Below, piece after piece: positions 42,258 through 51,474 of a DNA stretch of 59,182 nucleotides; the stretch's first letter is position 1; each line of letters begins with the position of its first letter. Made by a program: the position numbers and the translations under genes. Origin of the DNA: Clostridiales bacterium (GTDB lineage Bacteria > Bacillota > Clostridia > Oscillospirales > CAG-272); contig JAAZAV010000069.1 in assembly GCA_012514145.1 (NCBI GenBank), forward strand, positions 1-59,182. The letters are read 5' to 3'. The notes under the pieces were generated by a model. The model had not been told where the DNA came from. It made no database searches and was given only the letters and a program-made list of their open reading frames with translations.

Positions 42258-43625
42258 TCAAACCCTCTCGGCGCTCACAACTTTGCGTGTAAAGCGCACA
42301 CTCTCGACCGGAGCGTCGGCATATTCCGCCTCGCCCGACTGATTGTCGTATGGGTCGTCCCGCATGAAGCGGCGGGGCGGGTCGAAATCGCGCTGAAAAT
42401 CGGTGCAGCTCACCATGCGGAAGGGGTCAAGATTGCCGAAATAGTGTTCCCGCATAAGCTCATCGCCCCGCCGGAATGCGCCTCCCCCATATGAGGGGTC
42501 GCAGTGCAGCCAGCCGAAGGGAGCTACATAGAAGAGCGCCCAGTCATGGGAGCCGATATCGGTGAAAGAGGGCGCCATTCCCGACTGCCAGCGGGCGGGG
42601 ATGCCCATGCAGCGGCAGAGGGTGATAAAGAGCAGCGCCTGAATGCCGCAGTCACCATGCCCCTCAAGCAGGGGATATTCGGCCAGGTTGTCGATATCCC
42701 GATAGGGACGGACATATGAATACATGACATGCTCGGTTATCAGGAGATAGGCGCGGCGGGCTTTCACAAGAGGATTGTCGGTACCTGCGCTTAACTCGTC
42801 GGCGAGGGCGCGGATAAGGGGGGTAAAACGGATGTGGGGGTAGGTCTCGCCGGTGTAAAAGTCGGGCTGTTCGGGGGATACAGCACCGTCGTCCGGGGGC
42901 ATATAGTCGGCGCGGTTTACATAGGTGTAGCGTATCTTAGCCCATTCATCCTTCTCAAGCGGGGCGGCGATGTGGGCGGTGCGTATGGGTGAGGATTCGG
43001 GCGACAGGGTGACCGGATGGGAGGACTCAAGCAGAGCTATCTCCGACTGCTCGGGGGTCACCGCCGGAAAGGGCAGGTGGATGTAACAAGTCTCGCCGGG
43101 ACGCAGACAGCCGTCCGCCGGGCGAAGGGCGGCCTCCACCGTGAAGCGCACCGCGTCATAGCCGAATTTATGCTGTCGCTCGATGGTCTCGTGCCGCAGC
43201 GCGGTCGACTCGGGCGGCGGCAGTTTTTCGCCGTGGTTTGCCAGTTCGTGGAGCAGCCCTTTATGGGTGCGCAGGATATTTGTCACCGCGCTGTTCTCGA
43301 AATACACTCTGCCGTTTCGCCGTATATGGTCGACCCAGCCGGCGTCAACAAAGCGCTCGATATCTTCGGCGGTGAGTGGCGGGCAGGTTTTTTGCAGTTC
43401 CTTTAGCGCATCATCCGAGGACATGGTGTAGTTATTACGCACCGAACGGGCTATCATAGCCTCCAGCTCAAGCCGCATACGAAGCGCGTGGGGCAGCCCC
43501 TTGCGGCTTAGATATCGTTTTATGGCATCAAGCTCCCCGTCGAAATCGCCGTTGTACTTATATGCCGCTATGTCCGAGGGCAGGGAAACGGCGAGATAGC
43601 GCAGATCGTCTATTGTGAGTGTCAT
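42258..43625 (-). CDS. transglutaminase-like domain protein
   Basis: A 455-residue protein. Residues 1-150 are helical and of unknown fold, 155-240 beta-rich, and 285-400 a transglutaminase-like cysteine protease domain. The triad is visible: Cys326 in EGHGDCGIQALL, His360 in GSHDWALFYV and Asp376 in LHCDPSYG. Bacterial members often hydrolyse amides or peptides instead of cross-linking. No signal peptide or membrane segment. It lies between the M50 protease gene (6 bp gap) and the GH110-like gene (19 bp), so an operon is certain in layout, but its target is not. Confidence 0.85.
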   Translation of the reverse strand: MTLTIDDLRYLAVSLPSDIAAYKYNGDFDGELDAIKRYLSRKGLPHALRMRLELEAMIARSVRNNYTMSSDDALKELQKTCPPLTAEDIERFVDAGWVDHIRRNGRVYFENSAVTNILRTHKGLLHELANHGEKLPPPESTALRHETIERQHKFGYDAVRFTVEAALRPADGCLRPGETCYIHLPFPAVTPEQSEIALLESSHPVTLSPESSPIRTAHIAAPLEKDEWAKIRYTYVNRADYMPPDDGAVSPEQPDFYTGETYPHIRFTPLIRALADELSAGTDNPLVKARRAYLLITEHVMYSYVRPYRDIDNLAEYPLLEGHGDCGIQALLFITLCRCMGIPARWQSGMAPSFTDIGSHDWALFYVAPFGWLHCDPSYGGGAFRRGDELMREHYFGNLDPFRMVSCTDFQRDFDPPRRFMRDDPYDNQSGEAEYADAPVESVRFTRKVVSAERV

Positions 43626-43631
43626 CTTCGT

Positions 43632-44795
43632 TTAACCTTCCTGTCGGTCATTTGTGTCGTCCGGGCGTATCAGCGCCATCAGCTCGCGCTCAGAGGCGAT
43701 ATCCGCTTCTGACGGATAGGAGGCGGCGCACTTCTCGAACCGCTCCAGGCAGGCGTGTGCGCTGACGGCGGCTTCGTCGCCCTTTACCGCCGCGGCGGCG
43801 TATTCCGTACGGATGACGCTTGGAAAATACTTCATCTGCTGCATGAATCTCTTCGTCTGCTTGTCTGACAGAAGCGACAAATCGGCATCGCCTCCCTTTT
43901 CCAGTATGTCGAGGAACAGTTCGTCAAGTTTGAGCAGTTCTCTGTAAAGACCGGTGATCCGCACTGAGGGTGTTTTGGTCAGATAGTTTATCTGCTCGCG
44001 GGCGGCGGCAAAGTCATGGGCGTCCATGTACCGGTTTTCGGCAAAGACCCCGATAGCCGATATAATTGGATTTTTCATGTCGGCGTCCCCGCCCGGCTCG
44101 AACCATTCGGCGGGCATGTCTTTGAGCCGTCTGCCGTGGGTCTGCTGCTCGTTTATCTTCAGCTGCAGCCAGAGAGCCCGGCGGGCATTGGCGTCGCGGA
44201 TGAGCATCAGCGTGTTGTAACCGTCGTTTGCCACCATGTCGAGTTTCAGCGGGATCAGATTTAACAGCCCCGTAAGAAAGCCGTAAACAAACATATAAAA
44301 GAGAAACATGTCGGCAATACCCGAAGGGGAGCAGACAATCCGCAGCACAAGGCAGAGAGCGGCGACTATGATATTCACCAGCGAGCCGCCCAGGTTGTAG
44401 AGTATGCAGGGGAAGGTGCCGTTTACCATATCGGGCGGAGATAGGAGACACTGACCGCCGGTGCCGGTAAGTGTGAAGCGTTTGATGGAGTATTTTCCGT
44501 CTTTTCCCCTCTGTAATACGATACTGCCGACGCGGAAGGAGAGAAAACGGTAGCCGGTGGCAAGACCGAAGACAAGATGCCCGCCCTCGTGCAGTATAAT
44601 GTGTATAAACAGCACAATGACGAACAGCACAATACCAACAGCTATGTCAAACAATACCTCTGCAAAAGATTTCGCCGCCGCGGAATCGGCAGACGGGAAA
44701 TAAATCGCCCTGCCGATGAAAATACCTGCTGCAAGACTTACCGCGAACACAAGAATTAAGGGCAGTAGTTTTGCAAGTTTTTTCAGTGTTTTCAT
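43632..44795 (-). CDS. M50-like site-2 type membrane metalloprotease
   Basis: A 387-residue membrane protein. HEGGH at 69-73 in the second helix is the zinc site; NLIPLKLDMVANDGYN at 179-194 has the place of the NPDG-type motif and supplies the third ligand (Asp191). Four membrane helices (about 10-30, 48-70, 130-155, 160-185) are followed by a 190-residue soluble tail with helical character. AAGGA lies 7 nt before the ATG. It is first in the operon with the transglutaminase, GH110-like and DUF6259-like genes, with a promoter at 44913-44941. Confidence 0.82.
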   Translation of the reverse strand: MKTLKKLAKLLPLILVFAVSLAAGIFIGRAIYFPSADSAAAKSFAEVLFDIAVGIVLFVIVLFIHIILHEGGHLVFGLATGYRFLSFRVGSIVLQRGKDGKYSIKRFTLTGTGGQCLLSPPDMVNGTFPCILYNLGGSLVNIIVAALCLVLRIVCSPSGIADMFLFYMFVYGFLTGLLNLIPLKLDMVANDGYNTLMLIRDANARRALWLQLKINEQQTHGRRLKDMPAEWFEPGGDADMKNPIISAIGVFAENRYMDAHDFAAAREQINYLTKTPSVRITGLYRELLKLDELFLDILEKGGDADLSLLSDKQTKRFMQQMKYFPSVIRTEYAAAAVKGDEAAVSAHACLERFEKCAASYPSEADIASERELMALIRPDDTNDRQEG

Positions 44796-44912
44796 TGGAT
44801 TTCCTTGACAGTGTCATTCAGCCGGCGGGAATCTTGACGGCGGATGTGAATATGTGTGATTGTCATTCATTCAGGTATCTCTCCTGTCGGATTTTCTTTT
44901 ATTGCCACAACA

Positions 44913-44941
44913 ATTATACCACCCCGCCGCCCTGCCGTCAA
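44913..44941 (-). promoter_or_regulatory. promoter of the M50/transglutaminase/GH110 operon
   Basis: On the minus strand TTGACG (44941-44936) and TATAAT (44918-44913) are 17 bp apart. The leader is about 110 nt. Confidence 0.75.
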
Positions 44942-45051
44942 CACGAATCGGCGCCGATTGCGGAGTTAAGGGGATAGAAATGTCCAACCGATTTGGGGCG
45001 AAAAGTCTGTGTACCAGAATTGTGCAGCGGGCTGTGAAATCCTGACCAAAC

Positions 45052-45080
45052 AAAAACCGGCTGTCCTCTCGGTTTTTTGC
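45052..45080 (-). terminator. terminator after the PstS-like gene
   Basis: AAAAACCG (45052-45059) and CGGTTTTT (45070-45077) form an 8-bp stem with a 10-nt loop and a minus-strand T-run; it also has T-runs on the plus strand. Confidence 0.7.
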
Positions 45081-45219
45081 CGTGAGTTGACAGTCGGTTA
45101 ATATGATTTTCAGGCAACAGCCGCCGTGCGATATATCTCTTATCCGTTTATTATTTCGCTCCATGCTCCGCCGGACCCTTGAGAATATCAACTGATGTAT
45201 AATCCTTTGCGCTTTTCTT

Positions 45220-46221
45220 TTATGCTATCGGAATGTAACCGCTGCCGGCTATAAGTGTCTGACCCTCTTCCGAGAGCAGCCAGTCCAGCAGCACCGGGAT
45301 GTTGGGGTTGTCGTTGTCGGCGCGGTAGATGGCGTAAAACTGCGCCACCGCCGGGTAGCTGCGGTTTTTTATACTCTCCTCGTCGGGATATACGCCGTTA
45401 AGCGAGAGCAGCTTCACCGCCTCGTTGCCCACCATGCCGGTCATGTAGTAGCGGAATGAGAAACCTATCGAGCCGCCGAATAGCGCAAAGGGCGACTTTC
45501 GGGCGATATCCCGCCCCGCCATGAAGACGTCCATTGCCGACTGACTGCCGCTGCCGGGCAGCCGGGTCACCGGGTTTATAATTCGGTTCGCACCGCCGAC
45601 CTGCGACCAGTTTGTAATTGAGCCGCCGTAGATGTCCCGCACCTGTTCCACCGTAAGCGAGTCCACCGGATTGTTCTTGTTTACGAAAAAGACGAAGGCT
45701 TCCAGCCCCACCGGCAGATAAACTAACTCCACGCCCTTTTCTTCGGCATAGGCAACCTGTTCGTCAGATGGACCGGCGCAGAACAATATATCGGTGCCGC
45801 CGTCGACGATGGCGCGGTAGCCCCGGACGGTGTTCTTATACTGCATGGCGCTGTCGGGGGCGAAGTTCTCGCCGTAATAGTTGTCGTCCGAGAAGACGCC
45901 GCCCTCATAGGTCACCGAGCCCTCGGGGTAAACCGAGTCGATTATCGCCGCGTAGACGAGAACCAGCGCCGCCGCGCCGTCCAAAACGGGCAAATCGTCC
46001 TCCGCCTTGAACTTAAGGGAGGACTCCACCCGCGCCAGCTCGGAACCCGGCTCGTGGGGCAGATAGCGCGCCACGTCTATCATCTTCGACTGTGAGGCAC
46101 CGCTGAAATTGTTGGCGAGCCGTCCTGTGAGCAGCATATACATGGCGAGGTTGAAGGCGGCAAATACGATAAAAACCGCCGCCAGCGCAGAAATCTGCTT
46201 TACGAGAAGTCTGTTTTTCAT
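45220..46221 (-). CDS. PstS-like substrate-binding protein, membrane-anchored
   Basis: A 333-residue protein with an N-terminal uncleaved helix (about 8-32) and a PBP-like (phosphate-binding) domain: GTDILFCAGPSDEQVAYAEEKG, VYLPVGLEAFVFFVNKNNPV, LTVEQVRDIYGGSITNWSQVGG and RLPGSGSQSAMDVFM, as in PstS and phosphate-binding-like proteins. The ATG at 46221 follows a weak purine stretch; the start codon 33 bp upstream lies inside the small gene at 46226. No Pst permease is present. It belongs to the unit with the GT51 transglycosylase, so a role in envelope sensing, not phosphate transport, is possible. Confidence 0.82.
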   Translation of the reverse strand: MKNRLLVKQISALAAVFIVFAAFNLAMYMLLTGRLANNFSGASQSKMIDVARYLPHEPGSELARVESSLKFKAEDDLPVLDGAAALVLVYAAIIDSVYPEGSVTYEGGVFSDDNYYGENFAPDSAMQYKNTVRGYRAIVDGGTDILFCAGPSDEQVAYAEEKGVELVYLPVGLEAFVFFVNKNNPVDSLTVEQVRDIYGGSITNWSQVGGANRIINPVTRLPGSGSQSAMDVFMAGRDIARKSPFALFGGSIGFSFRYYMTGMVGNEAVKLLSLNGVYPDEESIKNRSYPAVAQFYAIYRADNDNPNIPVLLDWLLSEEGQTLIAGSGYIPIA

Positions 46222-46225
46222 ATAG

Positions 46226-46375
46226 TCATCGCCCCTGCCACATCTCATGGGCAATAAAGTAGATTATCGAGCAGTGATTATAAGCCCATACGGCCCAGAT
46301 GAGATGAGCCGCGGTGACAAGCACACACACCGCCAGCAGGATGAACAGCAGCGTAAGAAAAGTTCGTTCTTTCAT
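46226..46375 (-). CDS. small membrane protein, 49 aa
   Basis: A 49-codon frame, MKERTFLTLLFILLAVCVLV then TAAHLIWAVWAYNHCSIIYF and a short tail. One hydrophobic helix (about 6-30) with a lysine/arginine-rich front suggests a membrane protein with inside N-terminus. It fills the gap between the genes at 45220 and 46396 and ends 4 bp before the next start, so translational coupling is likely. The GGGAGG upstream is 15 nt away. No homologue is recognised. Confidence 0.6.
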   Translation of the reverse strand: MKERTFLTLLFILLAVCVLVTAAHLIWAVWAYNHCSIIYFIAHEMWQGR

Positions 46376-46395
46376 GATGTTTAACAAAGCCTCCC

Positions 46396-46641
46396 TCACA
46401 TAAAGGCGATTGCGGTGAGCAGAAGCAGCCAGAAGGAGACAACAACCGTCAGAAGTGTTCCGAAAATGACCGACGAGACTATCAGGTGAATTTTGCGCTC
46501 CTTCAGCTGCCGTTCGGCATAGCTGCCGGGCTGCTTTTTGTTTTTCGAGCGAGCCTGCAGAAAGCGGAAAAGGCTGACGCCGAAATATGCCGCAGCCGCA
46601 GCCGGGATAAGTAAAAACAGAGCCGATATAATATAAGCCAT
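46396..46641 (-). CDS. two-helix membrane protein, 81 aa
   Basis: An 81-residue protein with two hydrophobic segments (about 3-26 and 53-80) and a basic loop (RSKNKKQPGSYAERQLKERK) between them, so both termini should be outside or in the membrane. GAGGAA precedes the ATG. It lies 5 bp after the GT51 gene and 20 bp before the small protein gene. Family unknown. Confidence 0.7.
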   Translation of the reverse strand: MAYIISALFLLIPAAAAAYFGVSLFRFLQARSKNKKQPGSYAERQLKERKIHLIVSSVIFGTLLTVVVSFWLLLLTAIAFM

Positions 46642-46646
46642 ATGTC

Positions 46647-47561
46647 CTAATTCCTCTCCTTCTTCGCCGACAGCGAAAGGGGATGATATTTCGGGATGGT
46701 AAGTCCGTATTCGGTGGGGGTTCGGGATGTTAGCCTCTCCTCAGTCTGTCCGGATTTTATGCGCCGGCGGATTTTCTCCGCCTCCTTCCCGGTTACAATG
46801 CCTGCAGCGGCACATTTTGTCAGGAGATTCAGCATTTTTCTGCTATGTCCGGCGGCGGCTTCTCTGCTGCGGCGGGGATTGTGAGTGGTGGGTGCGGCAA
46901 GGGTCGATACCAGAAAGAGCGCCTCGCTGAAGGTGAGTTCATTTGCGGGTATTCCGAAGTAATGGCGGGCGGCATTCCCCACTCCGTACTGTTCGTTGCC
47001 GAAGTAGACGAAGTTGACATACATCCAGAGGATTTCGTCCTTGGTCAGCTCCTTCTCGAAGGTCAGGGCTATGAACAGCTCGGTCAGCTTGCGGAGGGGG
47101 CAGCGCTTGTAGGTGAAGTACAGGTTTTTTACAAGCTGCTGTGTCAGGGTGCTTCCGCCCTTCGGGCTTATGTCGGTTCTATGTAATATCAGCACCCTGA
47201 ACGGCAGTTTTACAAGGTGCCAAAAAGCGCTGATAATGCTCTCCACCTCATAGCCATGATGGCTGTAAAAGTTCCTGTCCTCGGCGACAAGCAGAATTTT
47301 CGTCAGACTGCCGCCGCATCCGCAACCGCTTGCGCGGAGGGGAGTATAATTATCACCTGCCCGGATTATCTCGAGACAGTCGCTGGGAGAGCGTCGGCGC
47401 AGCAGATGCCGCGAACCGATAAAGCAGGCCGTCCCCACGCAGACGACAACAGGCGAGAAGACAAGCAGCAGCAGCGCCGGCACCACATAGTGGGCGATTT
47501 TCCTGATTTTAAGGAGTATCCGCCTATACAGCGGCGCCACATAGGAAAAGAGTGTAATCAT
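46647..47561 (-). CDS. monofunctional peptidoglycan transglycosylase (GT51)
   Basis: A 304-residue single-domain GT51 enzyme with an N-terminal membrane helix (about 22-48). The family motifs are complete: VAEDRNFYSHHG (catalytic Glu94), GGSTLTQQLVKN and ELTKDEILWMYVN (second acid region), then FGNEQYGVGNAARHYFG. It polymerises lipid II into glycan strands at the outer side of the membrane. No transpeptidase domain. The start ATG has a weak ribosome binding site. It is followed by three short envelope genes in the same direction. Confidence 0.9.
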   Translation of the reverse strand: MITLFSYVAPLYRRILLKIRKIAHYVVPALLLLVFSPVVVCVGTACFIGSRHLLRRRSPSDCLEIIRAGDNYTPLRASGCGCGGSLTKILLVAEDRNFYSHHGYEVESIISAFWHLVKLPFRVLILHRTDISPKGGSTLTQQLVKNLYFTYKRCPLRKLTELFIALTFEKELTKDEILWMYVNFVYFGNEQYGVGNAARHYFGIPANELTFSEALFLVSTLAAPTTHNPRRSREAAAGHSRKMLNLLTKCAAAGIVTGKEAEKIRRRIKSGQTEERLTSRTPTEYGLTIPKYHPLSLSAKKERN

Positions 47562-47671
47562 TTGTGTTATCCGATATATGACAGCTCCCCGTTTGCCGCT
47601 GCCATTGCCGAAATGTCTCCTGCACCCCTGTAATAACTAAAAACGGGCGGCGCATGTGTAGGTTTTGGAGG

Positions 47672-48967
47672 TCAGTTTCTGTTTCTTGTGCATCTGCGGC
47701 ATCTGCCTGGCTTTTGCGGCTCAAACAGTCCGAAACCGCTGTATATGCCGATTCGCCGGTAAGCATCGACAATCATTTTCCGCATCGGCAGCTTCTGACG
47801 CCTGCCGCACACCACTAAGATGAGATATCGGGTGCCGAAGTAAATCCATCCCACAGGGTAAAGCAGGTGAATTTTCCTCGCCGCCGGCCAGCGGATTTTC
47901 ACTACCTCATTTGCGGTGCGAATCATCTGACAGGGCATTGAAACATCTCCCACACTGCCGTAGTCCGCGCTGGTCACCAGTGCGCCGCTGAAATCCCGAT
48001 CCCGCTCCCGGGAGCCGAGATCGCCGGCTTTAAGTATATCGCCCATGAGAGCATCCGACAGCCCCTCTTCGACCGACTCCGCCCAGGAGGGCAGACGGCA
48101 GCCGAGATACCGGGAAGAAGCGGCGGTCATTATCCGGGCAAATCGCCACAGTCCGATCTCGCTCAGCGGAACCTTGAAGTTCGCCTCAAACTCGCCGTCA
48201 TCCATTGAACAGGCGAACACCGCCCAGTCACAGAGATGGCGCAGTCCCAATCCCGATTTTGCCAGATGGTGAGCCGAATGAACGGCTATGATAAGCCCGT
48301 GGTGAAAGTCCGAGGGCAGCCGGCAGGAGCCAAGCTCCATTTTATGCTCATATGACTTTTCATATATGTCGCTGAGGTAGAAATTTATGCGTTCGCCCGC
48401 TTCTCCTTCGGGAGTGCCGTTGATGCCCCGGTGAAGCTCCACGGTGAGTCCGCTGCGCATGTCTTTGAAGCCTAACTCCTGAGGATGCATGCCCGAGCCG
48501 CGGATACAGCCGTTTTCCTCAAGCAGCAGGGCGGCTCTGTCGAAACATTCGTCGGGAACGAGAAAATCCACATCCCCCATTTTGCGCATCATGGGCTCGG
48601 GGTAGTATTTCGCCGAGGCACAGCCCTTCATGAACACATGAGGAATACCGGCGGCGTCTAAAATCGCTCCGAAACCCACATGCAGGTGCTGGACGGTCAC
48701 CGCCCGGGCAAGCTGTTCGCGCTGCCAGAGACAGAGCCGGTCATAAAGCGCCTGGCTGCATTCCTCCGGCTTCCCGCCCAGCTGTTTCAGCGCCTGGCAG
48801 ACATGCCCCGCGCAGGAGTGATGGGCACACTCCGACAGCAGCACCCGCCAGCGGCATCCGGCAAGATCTTCGGCTTTGATATTCTGCGGACTGCCGGGAA
48901 AGAGAATATTTGACAGCAGACCGAGCAGGAGTTTCTGCTCGTTTGTCATTTTAAGGGATTCACTCAT
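47672..48967 (-). CDS. nucleotidyltransferase family protein (NTP_transf_5-like)
   Basis: A 431-residue protein. AAGIPHVFMKGCASAKYYPE and RKMGDVDFLVPDECFDRA carry the GDxDxLV metal motif of the putative nucleotidyltransferases common in polysaccharide and lantibiotic loci; VELHRGINGTP and HLCDWAVF are further family marks. The start overlaps the capG stop by 8 bp; a second ATG at 48949 is an alternative. The biochemical role is unknown, but its place after capG suggests a role in surface glycan assembly. Confidence 0.75.
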   Translation of the reverse strand: MSESLKMTNEQKLLLGLLSNILFPGSPQNIKAEDLAGCRWRVLLSECAHHSCAGHVCQALKQLGGKPEECSQALYDRLCLWQREQLARAVTVQHLHVGFGAILDAAGIPHVFMKGCASAKYYPEPMMRKMGDVDFLVPDECFDRAALLLEENGCIRGSGMHPQELGFKDMRSGLTVELHRGINGTPEGEAGERINFYLSDIYEKSYEHKMELGSCRLPSDFHHGLIIAVHSAHHLAKSGLGLRHLCDWAVFACSMDDGEFEANFKVPLSEIGLWRFARIMTAASSRYLGCRLPSWAESVEEGLSDALMGDILKAGDLGSRERDRDFSGALVTSADYGSVGDVSMPCQMIRTANEVVKIRWPAARKIHLLYPVGWIYFGTRYLILVVCGRRQKLPMRKMIVDAYRRIGIYSGFGLFEPQKPGRCRRCTRNRN

Positions 48968-50135
48968 CGCAGTCGGGTGTTTTTCGCCACACCATTCGGT
49001 TGACTATGTGGGTGTAGCTCTGGATGATGCCAACCACCTTGTCTGACACGTTTTCGTCGGTGTAGTCGGGGACGGGACAGCCCAGGTCGCCGTTTCTCAC
49101 CATGGCAACCGCGGTTTCCAGTGCCTGCAGCAGTCCGTCTCCCTCGATGCCGGCTATGATGAAACAGCCCTTGTCGACAGCCTCGGGGCGCTCGGTGCTG
49201 GTGCGGATGCAGACCGCCGGTATGGGATGCCCTATCGACAGGTAGAAGGAACTCTCCTCGGGCAGGGTGCCCGAATCGGAGACCACCGCATAGGCATACA
49301 TCTGCAGACAGTTGTAGTCGTGGAAACCGAGGGGCTCATGGCGTATTATCCGGGGATCGAGCTGAAAGCCCGACGCCTCAAGACGCTTCCTGCTGCGGGG
49401 ATGGCAGGAGTAGAGTATGGGCAGGTCGTATTTCTCGGCCATGCGGTTAACCGCGCCGAAGAGACTTTCAAAGTTGCGCTTCGTGTCGATATTCTCCTCC
49501 CGGTGCGCAGAAAGCAGGATATAACGCCCCTTCTCAAGACCGAGACGGGCATGGATGCCGCTTGCCTCGATTTTGGGCAGATTGGCGCGCAGCACCTCAG
49601 CCATGGGACTGCCGGTGACAAAGGTGCGCTCGGGGGGAAGTCCGCAGTCGGCAAGATTGCGGCGGGCATGTTCCGAATATGCCATATTGACATCGGAGAT
49701 TATGTCCACAATGCGGCGGTTTGTTTCCTCGGGCAGGCACTCGTCCTTGCAGCGGTTGCCCGCCTCCATGTGAAACACCGGGATATGCAGCCGCTTTGCC
49801 CCGATGACCGAGAGACAGGAATTTGTGTCGCCCAGCACTAATAGGGCGTCGGGCTTTGTTTCGGTCATTACGGTGTAGGATTTGGCAATGATATTCCCGA
49901 CAGTCTCCCCGAGATTGCCCCCCGCCGCGTCAAGGTAGATGTCGGGGTCGGCGATTTCGAGGTCGCGAAAAAATATCCCGTTCAGGTTGTAGTCGTAGTT
50001 CTGACCGGTGTGTACCAGCAGAGTGTCAAAGTATCTGCGGCACTTGTTTATGACCGCCGACAGCCGTATAATCTCGGGGCGGGTGCCCACGATTATCATC
50101 AGCTTCAGCCGTCCGTTGTTGCGAAAGGATGCCAT
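48960..50135 (-). CDS. capG: UDP-sugar 2-epimerase, UDP-L-FucNAc pathway
   Basis: A 391-residue member of the UDP-GlcNAc 2-epimerase family: IIVGTRPEIIRL, LLVHTGQNYDYNLN, FHMEAGNRCKDECLPEETNR and VVSDSGTLPEESS. The neighbours capE and capF identify it as the WbjD/CapG type, which converts UDP-6-deoxy-TalNAc to UDP-L-FucNAc in the cytoplasm. Length is near the usual 374-390. GGGAGA precedes the ATG. It is separated from capF by 121 bp with a small hairpin (TTACGG and CCCGTAA) near the ribosome binding site. Confidence 0.88.
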   Translation of the reverse strand: MASFRNNGRLKLMIIVGTRPEIIRLSAVINKCRRYFDTLLVHTGQNYDYNLNGIFFRDLEIADPDIYLDAAGGNLGETVGNIIAKSYTVMTETKPDALLVLGDTNSCLSVIGAKRLHIPVFHMEAGNRCKDECLPEETNRRIVDIISDVNMAYSEHARRNLADCGLPPERTFVTGSPMAEVLRANLPKIEASGIHARLGLEKGRYILLSAHREENIDTKRNFESLFGAVNRMAEKYDLPILYSCHPRSRKRLEASGFQLDPRIIRHEPLGFHDYNCLQMYAYAVVSDSGTLPEESSFYLSIGHPIPAVCIRTSTERPEAVDKGCFIIAGIEGDGLLQALETAVAMVRNGDLGCPVPDYTDENVSDKVVGIIQSYTHIVNRMVWRKTPDCDE

Positions 50136-50256
50136 TTGATTTCTCCCGAGGAAATTGTTACGGGTTTTTCCGTAATCTGAGATTTTTTGCGTAAAAGGCT
50201 TAAATATGTTTGTGATAGATTCCGGTAAAATTTATACTTCCGGAAACTTTTTGCGT

Positions 50257-51468
50257 CTATCGTTTATCCACCGGTTCGCCGAAGGTGTCGGGGCGGGCGG
50301 GGTCGAAGCACTCGTTTGCCCACATCACGGTCACCAGTTCCTCGGTGTCGCTGAGGTTAATAATGTTATGCGTATATCCGGGCAGCATATGCACCGCCTG
50401 TATATTATCGCCGCTGACCTCGAAGTTCAGTATCTCATCCGAGCCTATCCGCCGCTGCTGTATAAGCCCGTGGCCCGATACGACTATAAAGAACTCCCAC
50501 TTGGTGTTGTGCCAGTGCTCGCCCTTCTTTATGCCCGGCTTCGAGATATTAACCGACACCTGACCGCGGTCTGGGGTGCGCAGCAGCTCGGTAAATGAGC
50601 CGCGGGCGTCGGTGTTCATCTTCAGCGGGAAGGCGACCTTTTCAGCGGGCAGATAGGACAGGTATGTGGAATACAACTTCTTCGCGAAAGAGCCGTCGGG
50701 GATCGATGGCAGCATCAGGGTGGCGGGCTGTGCGGCGAATTCTTCAAGCAGCGATACTATCTCCCCGAGTGTAACCCGGTGAGTGACCGGCACATGGCGG
50801 TATGCCCCATTGTCGTCGGGCAGGGGTGTTACGCCGTCGTATGAGCAGCGCTTAGCCTTCCCTTCAAGGGCGTCGAACATGCCCTCTGCCAGGTCGTCGA
50901 TATAGAGCAGCTCCAGTGTGACCGCCGGGTCGTTTACCTTTATTGGCAGATCGTTTGCGATGTTGTGGCAGAAGGTGGCTATGACGCTGTTGTAGTTTGG
51001 ACGGCACCACTTTCCGAAGAGATTGGGGAAGCGGTAGACCAGCACCTCGGCGCCGGTCTCTCTGCCGTAGTCGAAGAAAAGCTCCTCCCCCGCCTTCTTG
51101 CTGATGCCGTAATCGCTTCCGGCATAGCGGCCGACAAGCGACGCCTGAATAGAGCTGGACAGCATTACCGGGCAGCGGTTGTTATGCTTTTTCAATAGTG
51201 AGAGCAGTGTTTCGGCGAAGTCCCGATTGCCCTCGGCGAACTCAGCCGGGTTCTGCGGGCGGTTGACTCCTGCAAGGTTGAACACGAAGTCGGCATCGGC
51301 GCAGAAAGCGTCAAGCTGTTCGGGGGTGCCGTCTTTGTCGTATTCAAAGATATCGTCGACTTGAATCCGGCCGGTGCGGGTGCGATTCTTGCCGTCGCGG
51401 ATATTGCGCAGATTCTCGCAGAGATTGCGCCCTACAAAACCTGCCGCGCCGGTTACGAGAATTTTCAC
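50257..51468 (-). CDS. capF: bifunctional UDP-sugar reductase/epimerase (CapF type)
   Basis: A 403-residue protein. Residues 1-260 form a Rossmann SDR domain (KILVTGAAGFVGRNLC, NLAGVNRPQ, DYGISKKAGEELF with YxxxK), and 275-403 a cupin-type epimerase domain (GEHWHNTKWEFFIVVSGHG). CapF epimerises and reduces the 4-keto sugar made by CapE to UDP-6-deoxy-L-TalNAc. The start is GTG with GGGAGG upstream inside the capE end. It lies 6 bp after capE. Confidence 0.92.
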   Translation of the reverse strand: MKILVTGAAGFVGRNLCENLRNIRDGKNRTRTGRIQVDDIFEYDKDGTPEQLDAFCADADFVFNLAGVNRPQNPAEFAEGNRDFAETLLSLLKKHNNRCPVMLSSSIQASLVGRYAGSDYGISKKAGEELFFDYGRETGAEVLVYRFPNLFGKWCRPNYNSVIATFCHNIANDLPIKVNDPAVTLELLYIDDLAEGMFDALEGKAKRCSYDGVTPLPDDNGAYRHVPVTHRVTLGEIVSLLEEFAAQPATLMLPSIPDGSFAKKLYSTYLSYLPAEKVAFPLKMNTDARGSFTELLRTPDRGQVSVNISKPGIKKGEHWHNTKWEFFIVVSGHGLIQQRRIGSDEILNFEVSGDNIQAVHMLPGYTHNIINLSDTEELVTVMWANECFDPARPDTFGEPVDKR

Positions 51469-51474
51469 TTTTTA

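Larger units (their letters stand above)
44796..45219. other. 424-bp intergenic stretch
   Basis: It holds the operon promoter (44913-44941) and a terminator (45052-45080). A 106-codon minus frame (44871-45191) crosses both and is not a gene. Confidence 0.6.

Noticed and set aside
44871..45191. 106-codon minus-strand frame
   Set aside because: It crosses a good promoter and a terminator and resembles no protein.
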